DNA of 64,000 nucleotides, taken from contig NZ_BQYJ01000007.1 of the NCBI RefSeq assembly GCF_023168165.1, forward strand, positions 120,678 to 184,677, in the 5' to 3' direction. Positions 1 to 7,768 of this stretch are shown piece after piece (within the stretch, counting starts at the first letter, position 1; the number at the start of each line of letters is the position of its first letter). Source of the DNA: Niallia sp. NCCP-28. GTDB lineage: Bacteria > Bacillota > Bacilli > Bacillales > Cytobacillaceae. Made by a program: the position numbers and the translations under genes. The notes under the pieces are model-generated. The model was not told the origin of the DNA. It ran no database searches and saw only the letters and a program-made list of their open reading frames with translations.

Positions 1-198
1 ATAAATTGCATGCCCTGCATTTATAATTGAAAAGTATTCATTGCTATAAGTAGTAAGATCATTTATTAAAAATACAATAGTAGGAAAAAGAGCCAATAAA
101 AATACAAAAATAAAATTTTGTTTTAAAGTCATGATTTCTTTTTTTAATATCAAATAGTTCACTAGTATAGTAAGAAAAATATTTATGAGTAATACCAT
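1..198 (-). CDS. N-terminal part of a predicted membrane protein
   Basis: The reading frame is open from an ATG at 198 to the window edge (66 codons), so only the N-terminus is seen. An AAAGGA ribosome site lies about 9 bases upstream. The residues seen are very hydrophobic: one membrane segment at about 2-20, a short basic turn, and a second segment at about 28-45. No family is recognisable. It could be a small two-helix membrane protein or the start of a larger transporter. Confidence 0.45.
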   Translation of the reverse strand, partial: MVLLINIFLTILVNYLILKKEIMTLKQNFIFVFLLALFPTIVFLINDLTTYSNEYFSIINAGHAIY

Positions 199-284
199 TA
201 TTCTATTTTTTCCTTTCTAATCAAAATGGAGAATTAATCTTAATTATTTTAGATTTTACTATCCTTTGAATTCTTTTTACTATG

Positions 285-314
285 ACTTATAAGTTATAAC
301 TTATAACTTATAAT
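285..314. repeat. AT-rich short tandem/inverted repeat
   Basis: Units of TTATAACT/AGTTATAA are repeated back to back, giving a direct and inverted repeat just upstream of a possible promoter for the candidate RNA that follows. It may be an operator or only low-complexity DNA. Confidence 0.4.
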
Positions 315-354
315 CAGATAATAATTTATAAATATGGGATAATTATACTATAAA

Positions 355-513
355 ACAAACTTCTGGGATATGTGTTGGTTATCAACCTATTTATTGATCT
401 TAGATAAATAGGTAAGGCAATCTATAAGAATAGTAGCAGATACCCCATTCCGCTAATCGAAATGTAGGAGCTAAAGCAATTAACCCACCAGCATTTGCTG
501 GCGGGTTTTATTT
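355..513 (+). ncRNA. Candidate small RNA ending in an intrinsic terminator
   Basis: There is no reading frame of note here. A 9-bp hairpin (CCTATTTAT/ATAAATAGG, about 388-414) is followed by unpaired sequence and then by a strong GC hairpin (AACCCACCAGC/GCTGGCGGGTT) with a T-rich tail (484-513), which is a textbook rho-independent terminator for plus-strand transcription. A TATACT hexamer near 346-351 could be the -10 box; no good -35 box is visible. The structure would fit a regulatory or antisense RNA. Its 3' end points at the 3' end of the convergent 72-residue gene. It could instead be the tail of an mRNA whose gene is not recognised. Confidence 0.4.
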
Positions 514-517
514 TTTA

Positions 518-736
518 TTACATATTATTGATTAATCCTTGTATAGCTGCTTGTACAAATCCTTGTACATCTTCTTTAAGCAAGTATTCTATTACTGCCC
601 CTAACAACATCTCTCCTAATCCAATCAATAGTTTTTCAACTAATTTTCCTGGCATTCTCCAGTTCACCTTTAATTTGATCCCTAATTCAGTAACCTCTTT
701 TGTTTTTGTAAAATTAAAATCTAATTCTGTTTTCAT
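518..736 (-). CDS. Small protein of unknown function (72 aa)
   Basis: The ATG at 736 has an AAGGAG site 9 bases upstream, which supports translation. The N-terminal half is charged; the C-terminal half (about 30-70) is an amphipathic to hydrophobic helix rich in Leu, Ile and Gly. It could be a small membrane-associated peptide. Its 3' end faces the terminator of the candidate small RNA at 355-513. No family recognised. Confidence 0.55.
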   Translation of the reverse strand: MKTELDFNFTKTKEVTELGIKLKVNWRMPGKLVEKLLIGLGEMLLGAVIEYLLKEDVQGFVQAAIQGLINNM

Positions 737-921
737 CTACAAGTTCTCCTTTTAGTAATTTATTAATAGATTTGATTTTCACTCTAGTAACGGGGAATCT
801 GCTTATTTATGACGCTAGATTCCCTGGATTTTTTGTTTATGCTAATTTCACTGTTAACTTCCTTCTTGCAAACCTTAAACAGTAAACACTCTGTTTTCAG
901 ACATTCATTTACTAAAGAGCA

Positions 922-953
922 ACAAAAAAAGAGCTGATTTAAAATCAACTCTT
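922..953 (-). terminator. Rho-independent terminator (minus strand)
   Basis: The stem AGAGTTGATTTT/AAATCAGCTCT is followed on the minus strand by a run of seven T. It ends a leftward transcript coming from about 960-1200. Confidence 0.65.
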
Positions 954-973
954 CTCCTCTCTCATATATGTTG

Positions 974-1207
974 CTAACTGATCGATTCCATTTTAAGTAA
1001 CCCCTTCACTATATATAGCAATAGCTTTACTGTTTGTTGCACTTTTTTAGAGAATTTAAAATATCTCCTTATTAAAGAGGGCTTAAAACCTGTATGTTTT
1101 ACAGGTATCCACGAGAAGGTTTCACTTTCTATGTGTTTGAAAGGCAAAGAAATTAACAGGTTTTTCAAAAAAAGTTCCGAAATGTATAATTTTTTTTGTT
1201 TTGACAC
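974..1207 (-). other. Possible small ORF or structured RNA
   Basis: A 77-codon frame opens with GTG but has no ribosome binding site upstream. The same stretch holds a perfect hairpin (ACCTGT/ACAGGT, about 1089-1107) and ends at a strong minus-strand terminator. The transcript is therefore likely real, but whether it is a basic peptide or a regulatory RNA cannot be decided. It is divergent from the gene at 1248. Confidence 0.25.
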
Positions 1208-1247
1208 AAAGATATTTAATAAAAAGTAAACAGAAAGGAGAATTTAG

Positions 1248-1754
1248 ATGACAAAAGAACCAGCCAGCTACAGGATAAGACCTAAGTTAAAGAAGGAAAT
1301 CGATTCTTATCTCTCTCTGTTGAAGGCCCAAGGACATATCGAAGATTACGGAGAAATGCTTGAAATTTGCTTTCCTCTATTCAAAAGAAGAATGGACATA
1401 GAAAAGTTAACAGGGTTTCGAAAAGAAGCAGTTTTATCCGTGGAGAGGGCTTATGAGACCTCTTGGGATGCTATTAATAGGTTATCCTATGAACATGAAA
1501 TGGAGATAAAAGCAGTTAAATCTGCGGCAGAATTCGAATCGGAAAGATACGAACAACAAATAGACGCTCTCTTGATATATAAAATGAAACATGAGGAATC
1601 TGAAAAGATTATTGCCTCTCTAGAAAAAGAATTAGAAAAGGCCCAAACTACTATTGAAAAGGATAGAAAGCTTCATTATAAAGAAATGAAAACCTTAGCT
1701 TCCTCTAAATTACAACTATTACCCGTTGAAAATGATAATGAATTAGCAAATTGA
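1248..1754 (+). CDS. Plasmid protein with N-terminal RHH-like segment and coiled coil (168 aa)
   Basis: An AAAGGAG site lies 8 bases before the ATG. The first 25 residues (basic, SYRIRPKLKKEIDSYL) resemble the start of ribbon-helix-helix proteins. Residues about 55-155 are Glu/Lys-rich heptad sequence predicted to form a coiled coil. Such RHH plus coiled-coil proteins are usually plasmid DNA-binding regulators or accessory transfer proteins. GTTTAC/GTAAAC hexamers lie just upstream (1226-1231) and downstream (1786-1822) and could be its operator, which would mean autoregulation. This is inferred, not shown. Confidence 0.75.
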   Translation: MTKEPASYRIRPKLKKEIDSYLSLLKAQGHIEDYGEMLEICFPLFKRRMDIEKLTGFRKEAVLSVERAYETSWDAINRLSYEHEMEIKAVKSAAEFESERYEQQIDALLIYKMKHEESEKIIASLEKELEKAQTTIEKDRKLHYKEMKTLASSKLQLLPVENDNELAN

Positions 1755-1785
1755 CACATCCTACATCCTTTAGATGTGTTTTTTC
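1754..1785 (+). terminator. Rho-independent terminator after the RHH-like gene
   Basis: The stem ACACATC/GATGTGT is followed by TTTTTT directly after the stop codon of the 168-residue gene. Confidence 0.75.
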
Positions 1786-1822
1786 GTTTACATGTTTACG
1801 TGTTTACTGTTTACGTGTAAAC
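1786..1822. repeat. Iteron-like array of GTTTAC
   Basis: Four direct copies of GTTTAC start at 1786, 1794, 1802 and 1809, and one inverted copy GTAAAC is at 1817-1822. Spacing is 7-8 bp. This looks like a cooperative protein-binding site between two terminators. Further GTAAAC hexamers occur at about 889 and at 1226. Confidence 0.55.
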
Positions 1823-1836
1823 ATAATAAAAGAAAA

Positions 1837-1866
1837 ACCTTCTGTCAAAAACAGAAGGTTTCCTTT
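1837..1866 (-). terminator. Rho-independent terminator of the PKD-protein gene
   Basis: On the minus strand AAACCTTCTG and CAGAAGGTTT form a 10-bp stem followed by TTTCTTTT. It starts at the stop codon of the PKD gene. Confidence 0.85.
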
Positions 1867-4800
1867 TAATACACTCTATGATATTTGTAAACTTTTAAAA
1901 CATCATCTATTATCTCAATGTCAACAGTATCTTGCTTGATGACTCCATTGGTATACTTAACCTCAAAATCAAACTGAGCGGGACCTTTCTTTAAATTGGT
2001 TGGATACTCTTGATGCTTTTCATCGTAGATGAAACCATCATATAGAACATCCGATAATGAAGATAAGGTCTTTGTAATCTTAACAGGAGTGTTATCGGTT
2101 TGTTCCGCTATAAGTGTTGTTTTAACATACTCAATAGGATAACTAGAAACATCTGCCTGCAGGAAAAACTTTTCGCCGCTATAGAATTTATCTAAAGAAT
2201 GACCTAATTCATTGTGCTTTTCTAACCAATCTTCCGCATGGTTCACATGCCCAATTATGATTAAAGGTTTGGCGTAAAACCAGGTTTCCACCTCTGTCGT
2301 ATCATATCTATCGTTCACTTCAACCGATAGATCATACCGACCTTTTTCGCTTTCTTGTTGTTCATAACATACCGTACTACCAGAGATTACTCCATTTTTC
2401 TGGAGGACTAACGATTTTGTCGTATAATTTTTATTAATATAAAGCTTTACATCCATTTTTTGTCCATCAGGGTCTTTCACATCAACACAGATATTTACTG
2501 TATCACCTTCAAAAACATCATCAGGATTATACGATAATGTCACTTCAGGTACTCTGTTTTTTACCACCAGTGATTTTGTTTTACTAGCTGTTTCCCCACT
2601 GTCGTCCTTCACTATTAATCTAATTTTCCACTCTCCGATGGTATCAAATACCCTAGAAGGATTTACACCAGTTGAAAAACTATTCCAGGTAAAGGAATTT
2701 GGTGCTTGGTATTCCCACTGATATGTTAATGGATCTTTGTCTACATCATTTGATTGGTTCTTAAATGTAACATTTGTGTTGTTATAGATAGTCGAAGGAC
2801 TAAACGTGAAATCCGCAACCGGTGGTCGGTTTTTCACTTCGATTGTTTTACTAATCGAATCACTTGCGTTACTACTATCTGTAACGGTTAGTTTCACTTT
2901 CCAACTTCCTTTTTGATTAAGGACCTTGGTAATATCCTTAACGGTGGAGATTTGCGTCCAAGTGGTTTCATTTGGTTTCTGCATTTCCCATTTATACGTA
3001 AGGGTATCTCCATCTTCATCACTAGATTTGTTTGTAAACGTAAGATTCGTGTCATTATAAACGGTTGTTGGATTATAGATATAATCCGCTTTTGGCGGTC
3101 TATTTCCAACTGTCACTGTTTTTGTCATCGAATCGCTCGCTTTGTTGTCATCCATAACGGTTAAACGAACCTTCCAATCGCCTTTTATCTCAAGAACTTT
3201 ACTCGTATCTTTCTCCGTCGAAATCTGAGACCATGTAGTTGTGTTTGGTTTTTGAACCTCCCACTTATAAGTTAGTTTATCCCCATCAACATCTGTTGAG
3301 GTATTTTTAAATACTACATTGGTTTCGTTATATATGTCTTGTGGACTGTAGGTAAAATTAGCAACTGGCGGCCTATTTAATACTTTAACCGTTTGAGTGA
3401 CACTGTCACTTGCGCCATCCCCATCTGTAACCGTTAAACGAATTTTCCAATCTCCTTTTTGAGGGAGTACTCTGCTGGGTTCTTTATCCGTCGAAAAGCT
3501 CGTCCAAGTAGTTGTATTCGGTGCTTGATACTCCCATTTATATGTCAAAAGATCTCCGTCTTTATCCGTTGAAGCATTGGAAGCTTTAACTACCGTATCA
3601 TTATAAATAGTTTTAGGACTATAAGTAAAGACAGCTGTAGGAGGTCTGTTTCCTACATTTATAGTCTTGGTTACATTATCACTAGCTCCCGTTACATCTG
3701 TGACAGTTAGGCGCACTTTCCAGCTGCCCTTTTTGTTTAAAATACGATTAGGATCCTTAGATGTCGAGAATTCCGTCCAAGTCGTAGAGTTTGGTTCTTG
3801 AGCCTCCCATTTATAGGTGAGCGTGTCCCCATCCTCATCGGTAGATAAGTTCTGGAAACGAACATTCGTATCATTATAAATGGTGTCAGGGCTGTAGTTG
3901 AATTTGGCTACCGGCGGTCTGTTATCTACTGTTAGAGTTTTTGTAACAGAAGTAGAAGCTTCACCATCATTTACAGTCAAACGGATTTTCCAGTCTCCAC
4001 GTTCCTCGAACACTTTCCGTGGATCTTTTTCTTTTGATAAGTTATTCCAACTGTCCGTTCCCGATTTTTGATATTCCCAAGTATAAGAAAGTGTATCTTT
4101 ATCTAAATCATTCGATTTGTTGATAAAAGTGACCTCTGTATTGTTATAAATGGCTGTAGGATTCCAAGTGAAGTCTGCAACCGGCGGTCTATTTATGACA
4201 TATAAATAGTGGCGAACGGATACTTCTTCTTCCCCATCCGATACAGTTAGCTGGAAGGTATAGTTTCCTTTCTCCAAAGTGAATTTATCCGGAGTTTGGT
4301 CAGTCGAGAATACTTGGTAATTCGAATCATCTGAACCATAAGGTTTCCTTTCCCATTTATACGTAAGAGAGTCTCCATCCACGTCACTGGAAGTATTAAT
4401 GATGCCAATAGAAGTATCATTATAGACGGTGTTACTAGGATCAAAAGAGAATTTAGCAACCGGCGGTCTATTTATGACATATAAGTATCTTCTAACCGAT
4501 GCCTCTTCTTCCCCATCTGAAACGGTCAATTGGAAGGTGTAATCTCCCTTCTTCATTTTGAAGTTTTCTGGTGTTTTATCCGTTGAAAAGACTTCATAGT
4601 TGGAGTCATCCGATCCATAAGGCTTCCTTTCCCATTTATACGTAAGGGAATCTCCATCAATGTCAGAAGAAGTATTAACTATTCCTATAGAGGAATCGTT
4701 GTATACTGTATTGCTTGGATCAAACGAAAATTTAGCTTCTGGCGGTCTGTTGTTTACATACAGGTAATGCCTAACGGATGACTCTAATCTCCCATCAGAA

Positions 4801-5999
4801 ACAGTTAGTTGGAAAGTGTATCTTCCTTTAGCCAGTTTAAACGTTTTAGGCGTTTTAGATGTAGAGAACACTTCATAGTTCGAATCGTCCGACCCATAAG
4901 GTTTCCTCTCCCATTTATAGGTTAATGTATCTCCATCTGGATCAGAAGAGTCATTTATTAATCCTACAGAGGTATCATTATAGACCGTGTTGCTTGGGTC
5001 AAAGGAAAACTTAGCAACTGGTGGTCTATTTGCTTGGAAGTCAAGAATAGCTTGAGATCCTTGGAAGGTCCAATAGGATGTTTGAGCCCATTTCTTTTTA
5101 TTTTTATCAACGGGGCTAGTTACGCCATACCAAATTGCAGTTTGTGATTCTTCATAATCGATTGTAGTGTACTTTTCACCTAAGTTAAAATAACGGTCAT
5201 CACCTAAGTCTGCAATAACACTAGGTGCTGACTCTCTAGGTTCTTTTCGTCTTAAAACACCAGTATTATTCATTCTAAGTAAATCTGTATTTTGTCCACT
5301 TGATAATGAAAGTTTCCCTCCACTATATTCCTTATCAGTGAAGTCAAATGGCAGTATTAAAGGAGAATATACAATGTGATCATCAACTCTTTTTACAATA
5401 AACAGTTGGTATTTAGAATTTTCATCTTCGGCAAATAGTTCTTCTAAAGGTAAGTACGCTTGATAATTAACATCTGCGTATCTCATATTACAATCGTCAA
5501 CATTTTTATTTGTTGAACCAGCAGGACATTCATTCCAAACACCGGACCCTTGGTTGTTATATTCAAGATCCTCAGTTGCATCAGCTTCCCATTGGATTGT
5601 TTTATAAATCTTTACTGAGTTTAAATCACGTTCCCCTGCAACTTTCTTTGCTGCGATATAAGTATCTTGATTAGTTGAAGTATGTTCTTTATAACCCATT
5701 ATTACTGACCAACCACTAAAATGAATATAGGGTTGCTTTCCCTTACCGAAATCTTTGTTGACTACCTCATATCCGTTCTCAACATACTTATTCATGTAAA
5801 CATCTGAGATAATTCTTCTACCTGTTGTATTTGGAAACTCTTTATCTCCAACAGTGGAATTCCAATTAGTTTTTACTTTTGAAGGTACATTGTAAATATC
5901 ATCATCCCCTGGAGCTGCATAAGCACTTGGAATAACGAAAAGAAACAAGCTAAAGAATACTACTAGTGGCATTACATATATGAATCTTAAATATCTCAT
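1866..5999 (-). CDS. Secreted multi-PKD-repeat surface protein
   Basis: Residues 1-28 form a signal peptide ending in AYA-AP, so the protein is exported. Residues about 30-320 are an unrecognised domain with two cysteines. From about 323 to 1146 there are nine tandem PKD-type Ig-like repeats of about 92 residues, each starting NRPPxA and carrying DxDGDxLTYKWE and LTVxDG motifs; repeats 1-3 are nearly identical to each other. A tenth, divergent unit and a C-terminal domain follow. No LPXTG sorting signal or C-terminal membrane anchor is present. PKD repeats usually act as extended stalks or ligand-binding modules. Next to a Tad pilus operon and under the same kind of leader hairpin (6082-6146), it is plausibly a pilus-associated adhesin. 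That link is inference. Confidence 0.9.
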   Translation of the reverse strand: MRYLRFIYVMPLVVFFSLFLFVIPSAYAAPGDDDIYNVPSKVKTNWNSTVGDKEFPNTTGRRIISDVYMNKYVENGYEVVNKDFGKGKQPYIHFSGWSVIMGYKEHTSTNQDTYIAAKKVAGERDLNSVKIYKTIQWEADATEDLEYNNQGSGVWNECPAGSTNKNVDDCNMRYADVNYQAYLPLEELFAEDENSKYQLFIVKRVDDHIVYSPLILPFDFTDKEYSGGKLSLSSGQNTDLLRMNNTGVLRRKEPRESAPSVIADLGDDRYFNLGEKYTTIDYEESQTAIWYGVTSPVDKNKKKWAQTSYWTFQGSQAILDFQANRPPVAKFSFDPSNTVYNDTSVGLINDSSDPDGDTLTYKWERKPYGSDDSNYEVFSTSKTPKTFKLAKGRYTFQLTVSDGRLESSVRHYLYVNNRPPEAKFSFDPSNTVYNDSSIGIVNTSSDIDGDSLTYKWERKPYGSDDSNYEVFSTDKTPENFKMKKGDYTFQLTVSDGEEEASVRRYLYVINRPPVAKFSFDPSNTVYNDTSIGIINTSSDVDGDSLTYKWERKPYGSDDSNYQVFSTDQTPDKFTLEKGNYTFQLTVSDGEEEVSVRHYLYVINRPPVADFTWNPTAIYNNTEVTFINKSNDLDKDTLSYTWEYQKSGTDSWNNLSKEKDPRKVFEERGDWKIRLTVNDGEASTSVTKTLTVDNRPPVAKFNYSPDTIYNDTNVRFQNLSTDEDGDTLTYKWEAQEPNSTTWTEFSTSKDPNRILNKKGSWKVRLTVTDVTGASDNVTKTINVGNRPPTAVFTYSPKTIYNDTVVKASNASTDKDGDLLTYKWEYQAPNTTTWTSFSTDKEPSRVLPQKGDWKIRLTVTDGDGASDSVTQTVKVLNRPPVANFTYSPQDIYNETNVVFKNTSTDVDGDKLTYKWEVQKPNTTTWSQISTEKDTSKVLEIKGDWKVRLTVMDDNKASDSMTKTVTVGNRPPKADYIYNPTTVYNDTNLTFTNKSSDEDGDTLTYKWEMQKPNETTWTQISTVKDITKVLNQKGSWKVKLTVTDSSNASDSISKTIEVKNRPPVADFTFSPSTIYNNTNVTFKNQSNDVDKDPLTYQWEYQAPNSFTWNSFSTGVNPSRVFDTIGEWKIRLIVKDDSGETASKTKSLVVKNRVPEVTLSYNPDDVFEGDTVNICVDVKDPDGQKMDVKLYINKNYTTKSLVLQKNGVISGSTVCYEQQESEKGRYDLSVEVNDRYDTTEVETWFYAKPLIIIGHVNHAEDWLEKHNELGHSLDKFYSGEKFFLQADVSSYPIEYVKTTLIAEQTDNTPVKITKTLSSLSDVLYDGFIYDEKHQEYPTNLKKGPAQFDFEVKYTNGVIKQDTVDIEIIDDVLKVYKYHRVY

Positions 6000-6006
6000 T
6001 TGCCTC

Positions 6007-6048
6007 CTACTTTCGAAAGGTAGGCTTTTTTAATGGCAGTTGTGTCAT
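6007..6048 (-). CDS. Possible leader peptide of the PKD gene (13 aa)
   Basis: An ATG preceded by AGGAGAGTGAGG opens a 13-codon frame (MTQLPLKKPTFRK). It stops just before the Shine-Dalgarno site of the PKD gene. Its last codons overlap a hairpin (CCTAC-CTTTCGAAAG-GTAGG) whose right arm covers part of that site. Translation of the peptide could open the hairpin and couple to the main gene. This is suggested by position and pairing only. Confidence 0.35.
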   Translation of the reverse strand: MTQLPLKKPTFRK

Positions 6049-6081
6049 TAAATTTCCTCACTCTCCTAGATTAGATTTAGC

Positions 6082-6146
6082 AAAAAAAAAACAACCCAAG
6101 AAACTATAGATAGAGAGACTCTATCTATAATTCTTGGGTTGTTCCC
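6082..6146 (-). promoter_or_regulatory. Leader attenuator hairpin A1 (PKD gene)
   Basis: On the minus strand GGGAAC is followed by a long stem ACAACCCAAGAA/TTCTTGGGTTGT with an inner TATAGATAGAG stem and a run of ten T. It sits between the likely promoter and the PKD gene, so it can terminate transcription before the gene. It nearly copies the leader at 21153-21210, including the ACTAATGGGAACAACCCAA start and the AGCAAAAT flank. It also lies after the last gene of the pilus operon and could serve as its terminator. Confidence 0.7.
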
Positions 6147-6252
6147 ATTAGTTTTATGTAATTTTGCTATATATTAATTCTATAGCAATTTAACTGTTAA
6201 ATCAATATATATTTAGCGCAAATTCAACTAGTTCATACATATAACGATAACG

Positions 6253-6753
6253 TTAATTATTTTTATATTGATAAACCGCTGCTTGTCTAATCATGGATAG
6301 ATTACCTTTAAACCAGCGAGGACTTTCGGTAGTCATTACTGCAATAATAGAGGGACCTTCTATATTTTCTAATATGTGATAATTAGAATTAGAATAAACA
6401 AAAGGGTAGCTATCTGTGTTGCTGTCATCAATAAACTCTAAGTCAACAAGATAAAGATCTTGTTTGAAAAAGGAGGAATCAGTTGGGTTATAAACATATC
6501 CTGCAGTACTCGATAAATCTAGGTTATTTTCCAAACTAGCCTTAAAGTTTTCCATCGCTTTGTTTTGGTCGAAAACAATCTTACCTTCCGAAAGAGCTTC
6601 CTGTTCAACAGCCAAACCTGAATCGTGGACTGCTATTTCGGTAGCGTTTTTCAGCTGCCTAATGGCGGTTTTATCGGCATCTAAATTAAATTGGATTTGA
6701 GTAATTAATGCAAACAGTAATACAAATATGATGGTTCTTAATGTAGTAGCCAT
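6253..6753 (-). CDS. Pilus-operon protein with N-terminal membrane helix, TadE/TadG-like
   Basis: Residues about 5-22 form a hydrophobic helix directly after a short N-terminus, as in type IV pilin-like and TadE-like proteins. The remaining 140 residues are soluble and presumably face outward. It is the last gene of the Tad-type operon, 10 bases after the TadE-like gene. Family membership rests on topology and position; the sequence itself is not clearly diagnostic. A minor pseudopilin role is inferred. Confidence 0.6.
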   Translation of the reverse strand: MATTLRTIIFVLLFALITQIQFNLDADKTAIRQLKNATEIAVHDSGLAVEQEALSEGKIVFDQNKAMENFKASLENNLDLSSTAGYVYNPTDSSFFKQDLYLVDLEFIDDSNTDSYPFVYSNSNYHILENIEGPSIIAVMTTESPRWFKGNLSMIRQAAVYQYKNN

Positions 6754-6763
6754 GAGATTGCTC

Positions 6764-7141
6764 CTAGTTTACATATTCGCTTAAGATTTTAGTATGTTTC
6801 GTAATGGTGCTTGGACCTTGGTTGAAAATATCCAATATGAAAATAAAAGTTCGAGGTACCTGTATACTGGCTTCCATATACTCATTTCTAGGAGTTAATG
6901 TTTGAGTAGCTGTTATGTTAATTTTCGATTCATTAAAGTTATAATTTTCAACCAATGTTTGTTTCATATCTTCTACAATACTTGGTGAGAATTTACCTTC
7001 TATAGATGCTTGCTTAGCCCCTTCAGCAAGTACTACTTCCACAGCCTCACGATTAAGACTATCTATATAGGCAAGTATGGGAGCGAACATAATGTTCACC
7101 GCAATAAAAATCGTCATCCATTCCGCTAATGCTTTAGCCAT
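6764..7141 (-). CDS. TadE-like pseudopilin
   Basis: This 125-residue protein has one N-terminal hydrophobic helix (about 6-27) and a soluble tail with the layout of TadE-like minor pseudopilins. It lies between the tiny pilin-like genes and the second pseudopilin-like gene in the pilus operon. A hairpin at 7166-7206 separates it from the small genes and may lower its expression relative to them. Confidence 0.6.
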   Translation of the reverse strand: MAKALAEWMTIFIAVNIMFAPILAYIDSLNREAVEVVLAEGAKQASIEGKFSPSIVEDMKQTLVENYNFNESKINITATQTLTPRNEYMEASIQVPRTFIFILDIFNQGPSTITKHTKILSEYVN

Positions 7142-7165
7142 ATCAAAACCCCCTTATTTTTATAA

Positions 7166-7206
7166 AAGGAAAGGAGCAATTATAAAATAATAGTTGCTCC
7201 TTTCTT
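7166..7206 (-). terminator. Intra-operon hairpin after the pilin-like genes
   Basis: The stem GGAGCAACTATTAT/ATAATTGCTCC is followed by TTTCCTTTTAT on the minus strand. Its position after the tiny pilin-like genes suggests partial termination or 3'-end protection that favours pilin mRNA over downstream genes. Confidence 0.5.
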
Positions 7207-7213
7207 TTATTCT

Positions 7214-7378
7214 TTATTTTCCTGAGCCATCAGGTAGGTTTGTTTGCATGTTAGTTACCTTTGTTCCATATGCGCTTGTTTCACTGTTAATTAGGTTGTA
7301 ACCTCCAATGAATAAGAAAGCTGAGATACAGATTACTGTTATTGCGATTCCTAAAAATGTTGATAATGATGTTTTCAT
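7214..7378 (-). CDS. Tiny pilin-like membrane peptide 3 (54 aa)
   Basis: An ATG with AAGGGGA upstream opens a 54-codon frame. The start is MKTSL, followed by a hydrophobic helix (about 8-28) and a short polar tail ending in DGSGK. Flp pilins are of this size and layout, and the place between tadC and tadE is where a pilin is expected. The classical Flp processing motif is not evident, so the assignment rests on size, topology and context. It is nearest to the hairpin and may be the most abundant product. Confidence 0.6.
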   Translation of the reverse strand: MKTSLSTFLGIAITVICISAFLFIGGYNLINSETSAYGTKVTNMQTNLPDGSGK

Positions 7379-7393
7379 GTTAAATTGTCCCCT

Positions 7394-7549
7394 TTAATAG
7401 TTAATTTTTAGTTGATGTTCGTTCTGTAACATTTCTTCATGTTTCGTGTTTTTATCGGCTAATGCGCCAAAACTAATTCCAATGACCAATGACACCATGA
7501 TAATGGCCGTAGCCGCTAGTATCATATAAACAGCAAGCGTCTTTGACAT
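7394..7549 (-). CDS. Tiny pilin-like membrane peptide 2 (51 aa)
   Basis: An AAGGAGGAAGC site precedes the ATG. The start MSKTLAVYM leads into a hydrophobic helix (about 6-28), followed by a charged tail (KNTKHEEMLQNEHQ). It shares its start pattern (K-x-x-AxYM) with the neighbour at 7567, so the two are probably paralogues. It could be a major or minor pilin subunit of the Tad-type apparatus. Confidence 0.6.
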   Translation of the reverse strand: MSKTLAVYMILAATAIIMVSLVIGISFGALADKNTKHEEMLQNEHQLKINY

Positions 7550-7566
7550 GTGTTGCTTCCTCCTTC

Positions 7567-7704
7567 TTAACTGCTGTCATTAGTGTAAGTCGCCACATCA
7601 TCAGACAGATCCTTCATCAGATAATAGAGACCCCCAAAGATAAAGGTACTAATTACGATAGCTGTTAAAGCAATTGTCATATAGGTTGCGATGGATTTTT
7701 TCAT
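7567..7704 (-). CDS. Tiny pilin-like membrane peptide 1 (45 aa)
   Basis: An AGGGGGGTGA site precedes the ATG. The start MKKSIATYM is followed by a hydrophobic helix (about 8-30) and an acidic, Ser/Thr-rich end. It resembles the 51-residue neighbour and matches Flp pilins in size and place, although the Flp consensus is not visible. It stops 17 bases before the next start. Confidence 0.6.
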   Translation of the reverse strand: MKKSIATYMTIALTAIVISTFIFGGLYYLMKDLSDDVATYTNDSS

Positions 7705-7768
7705 GGAAATCACCCCCCTTAAATAAAAAGTAAGTATAAATGAAGCGAACAGTAAGCAAACAGAATGT

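Noticed and set aside
1751..1939. 62-codon plus-strand frame over two terminators and the GTTTAC array
   Set aside because: It crosses two hairpin terminators and the antisense end of the PKD gene; chance frame.
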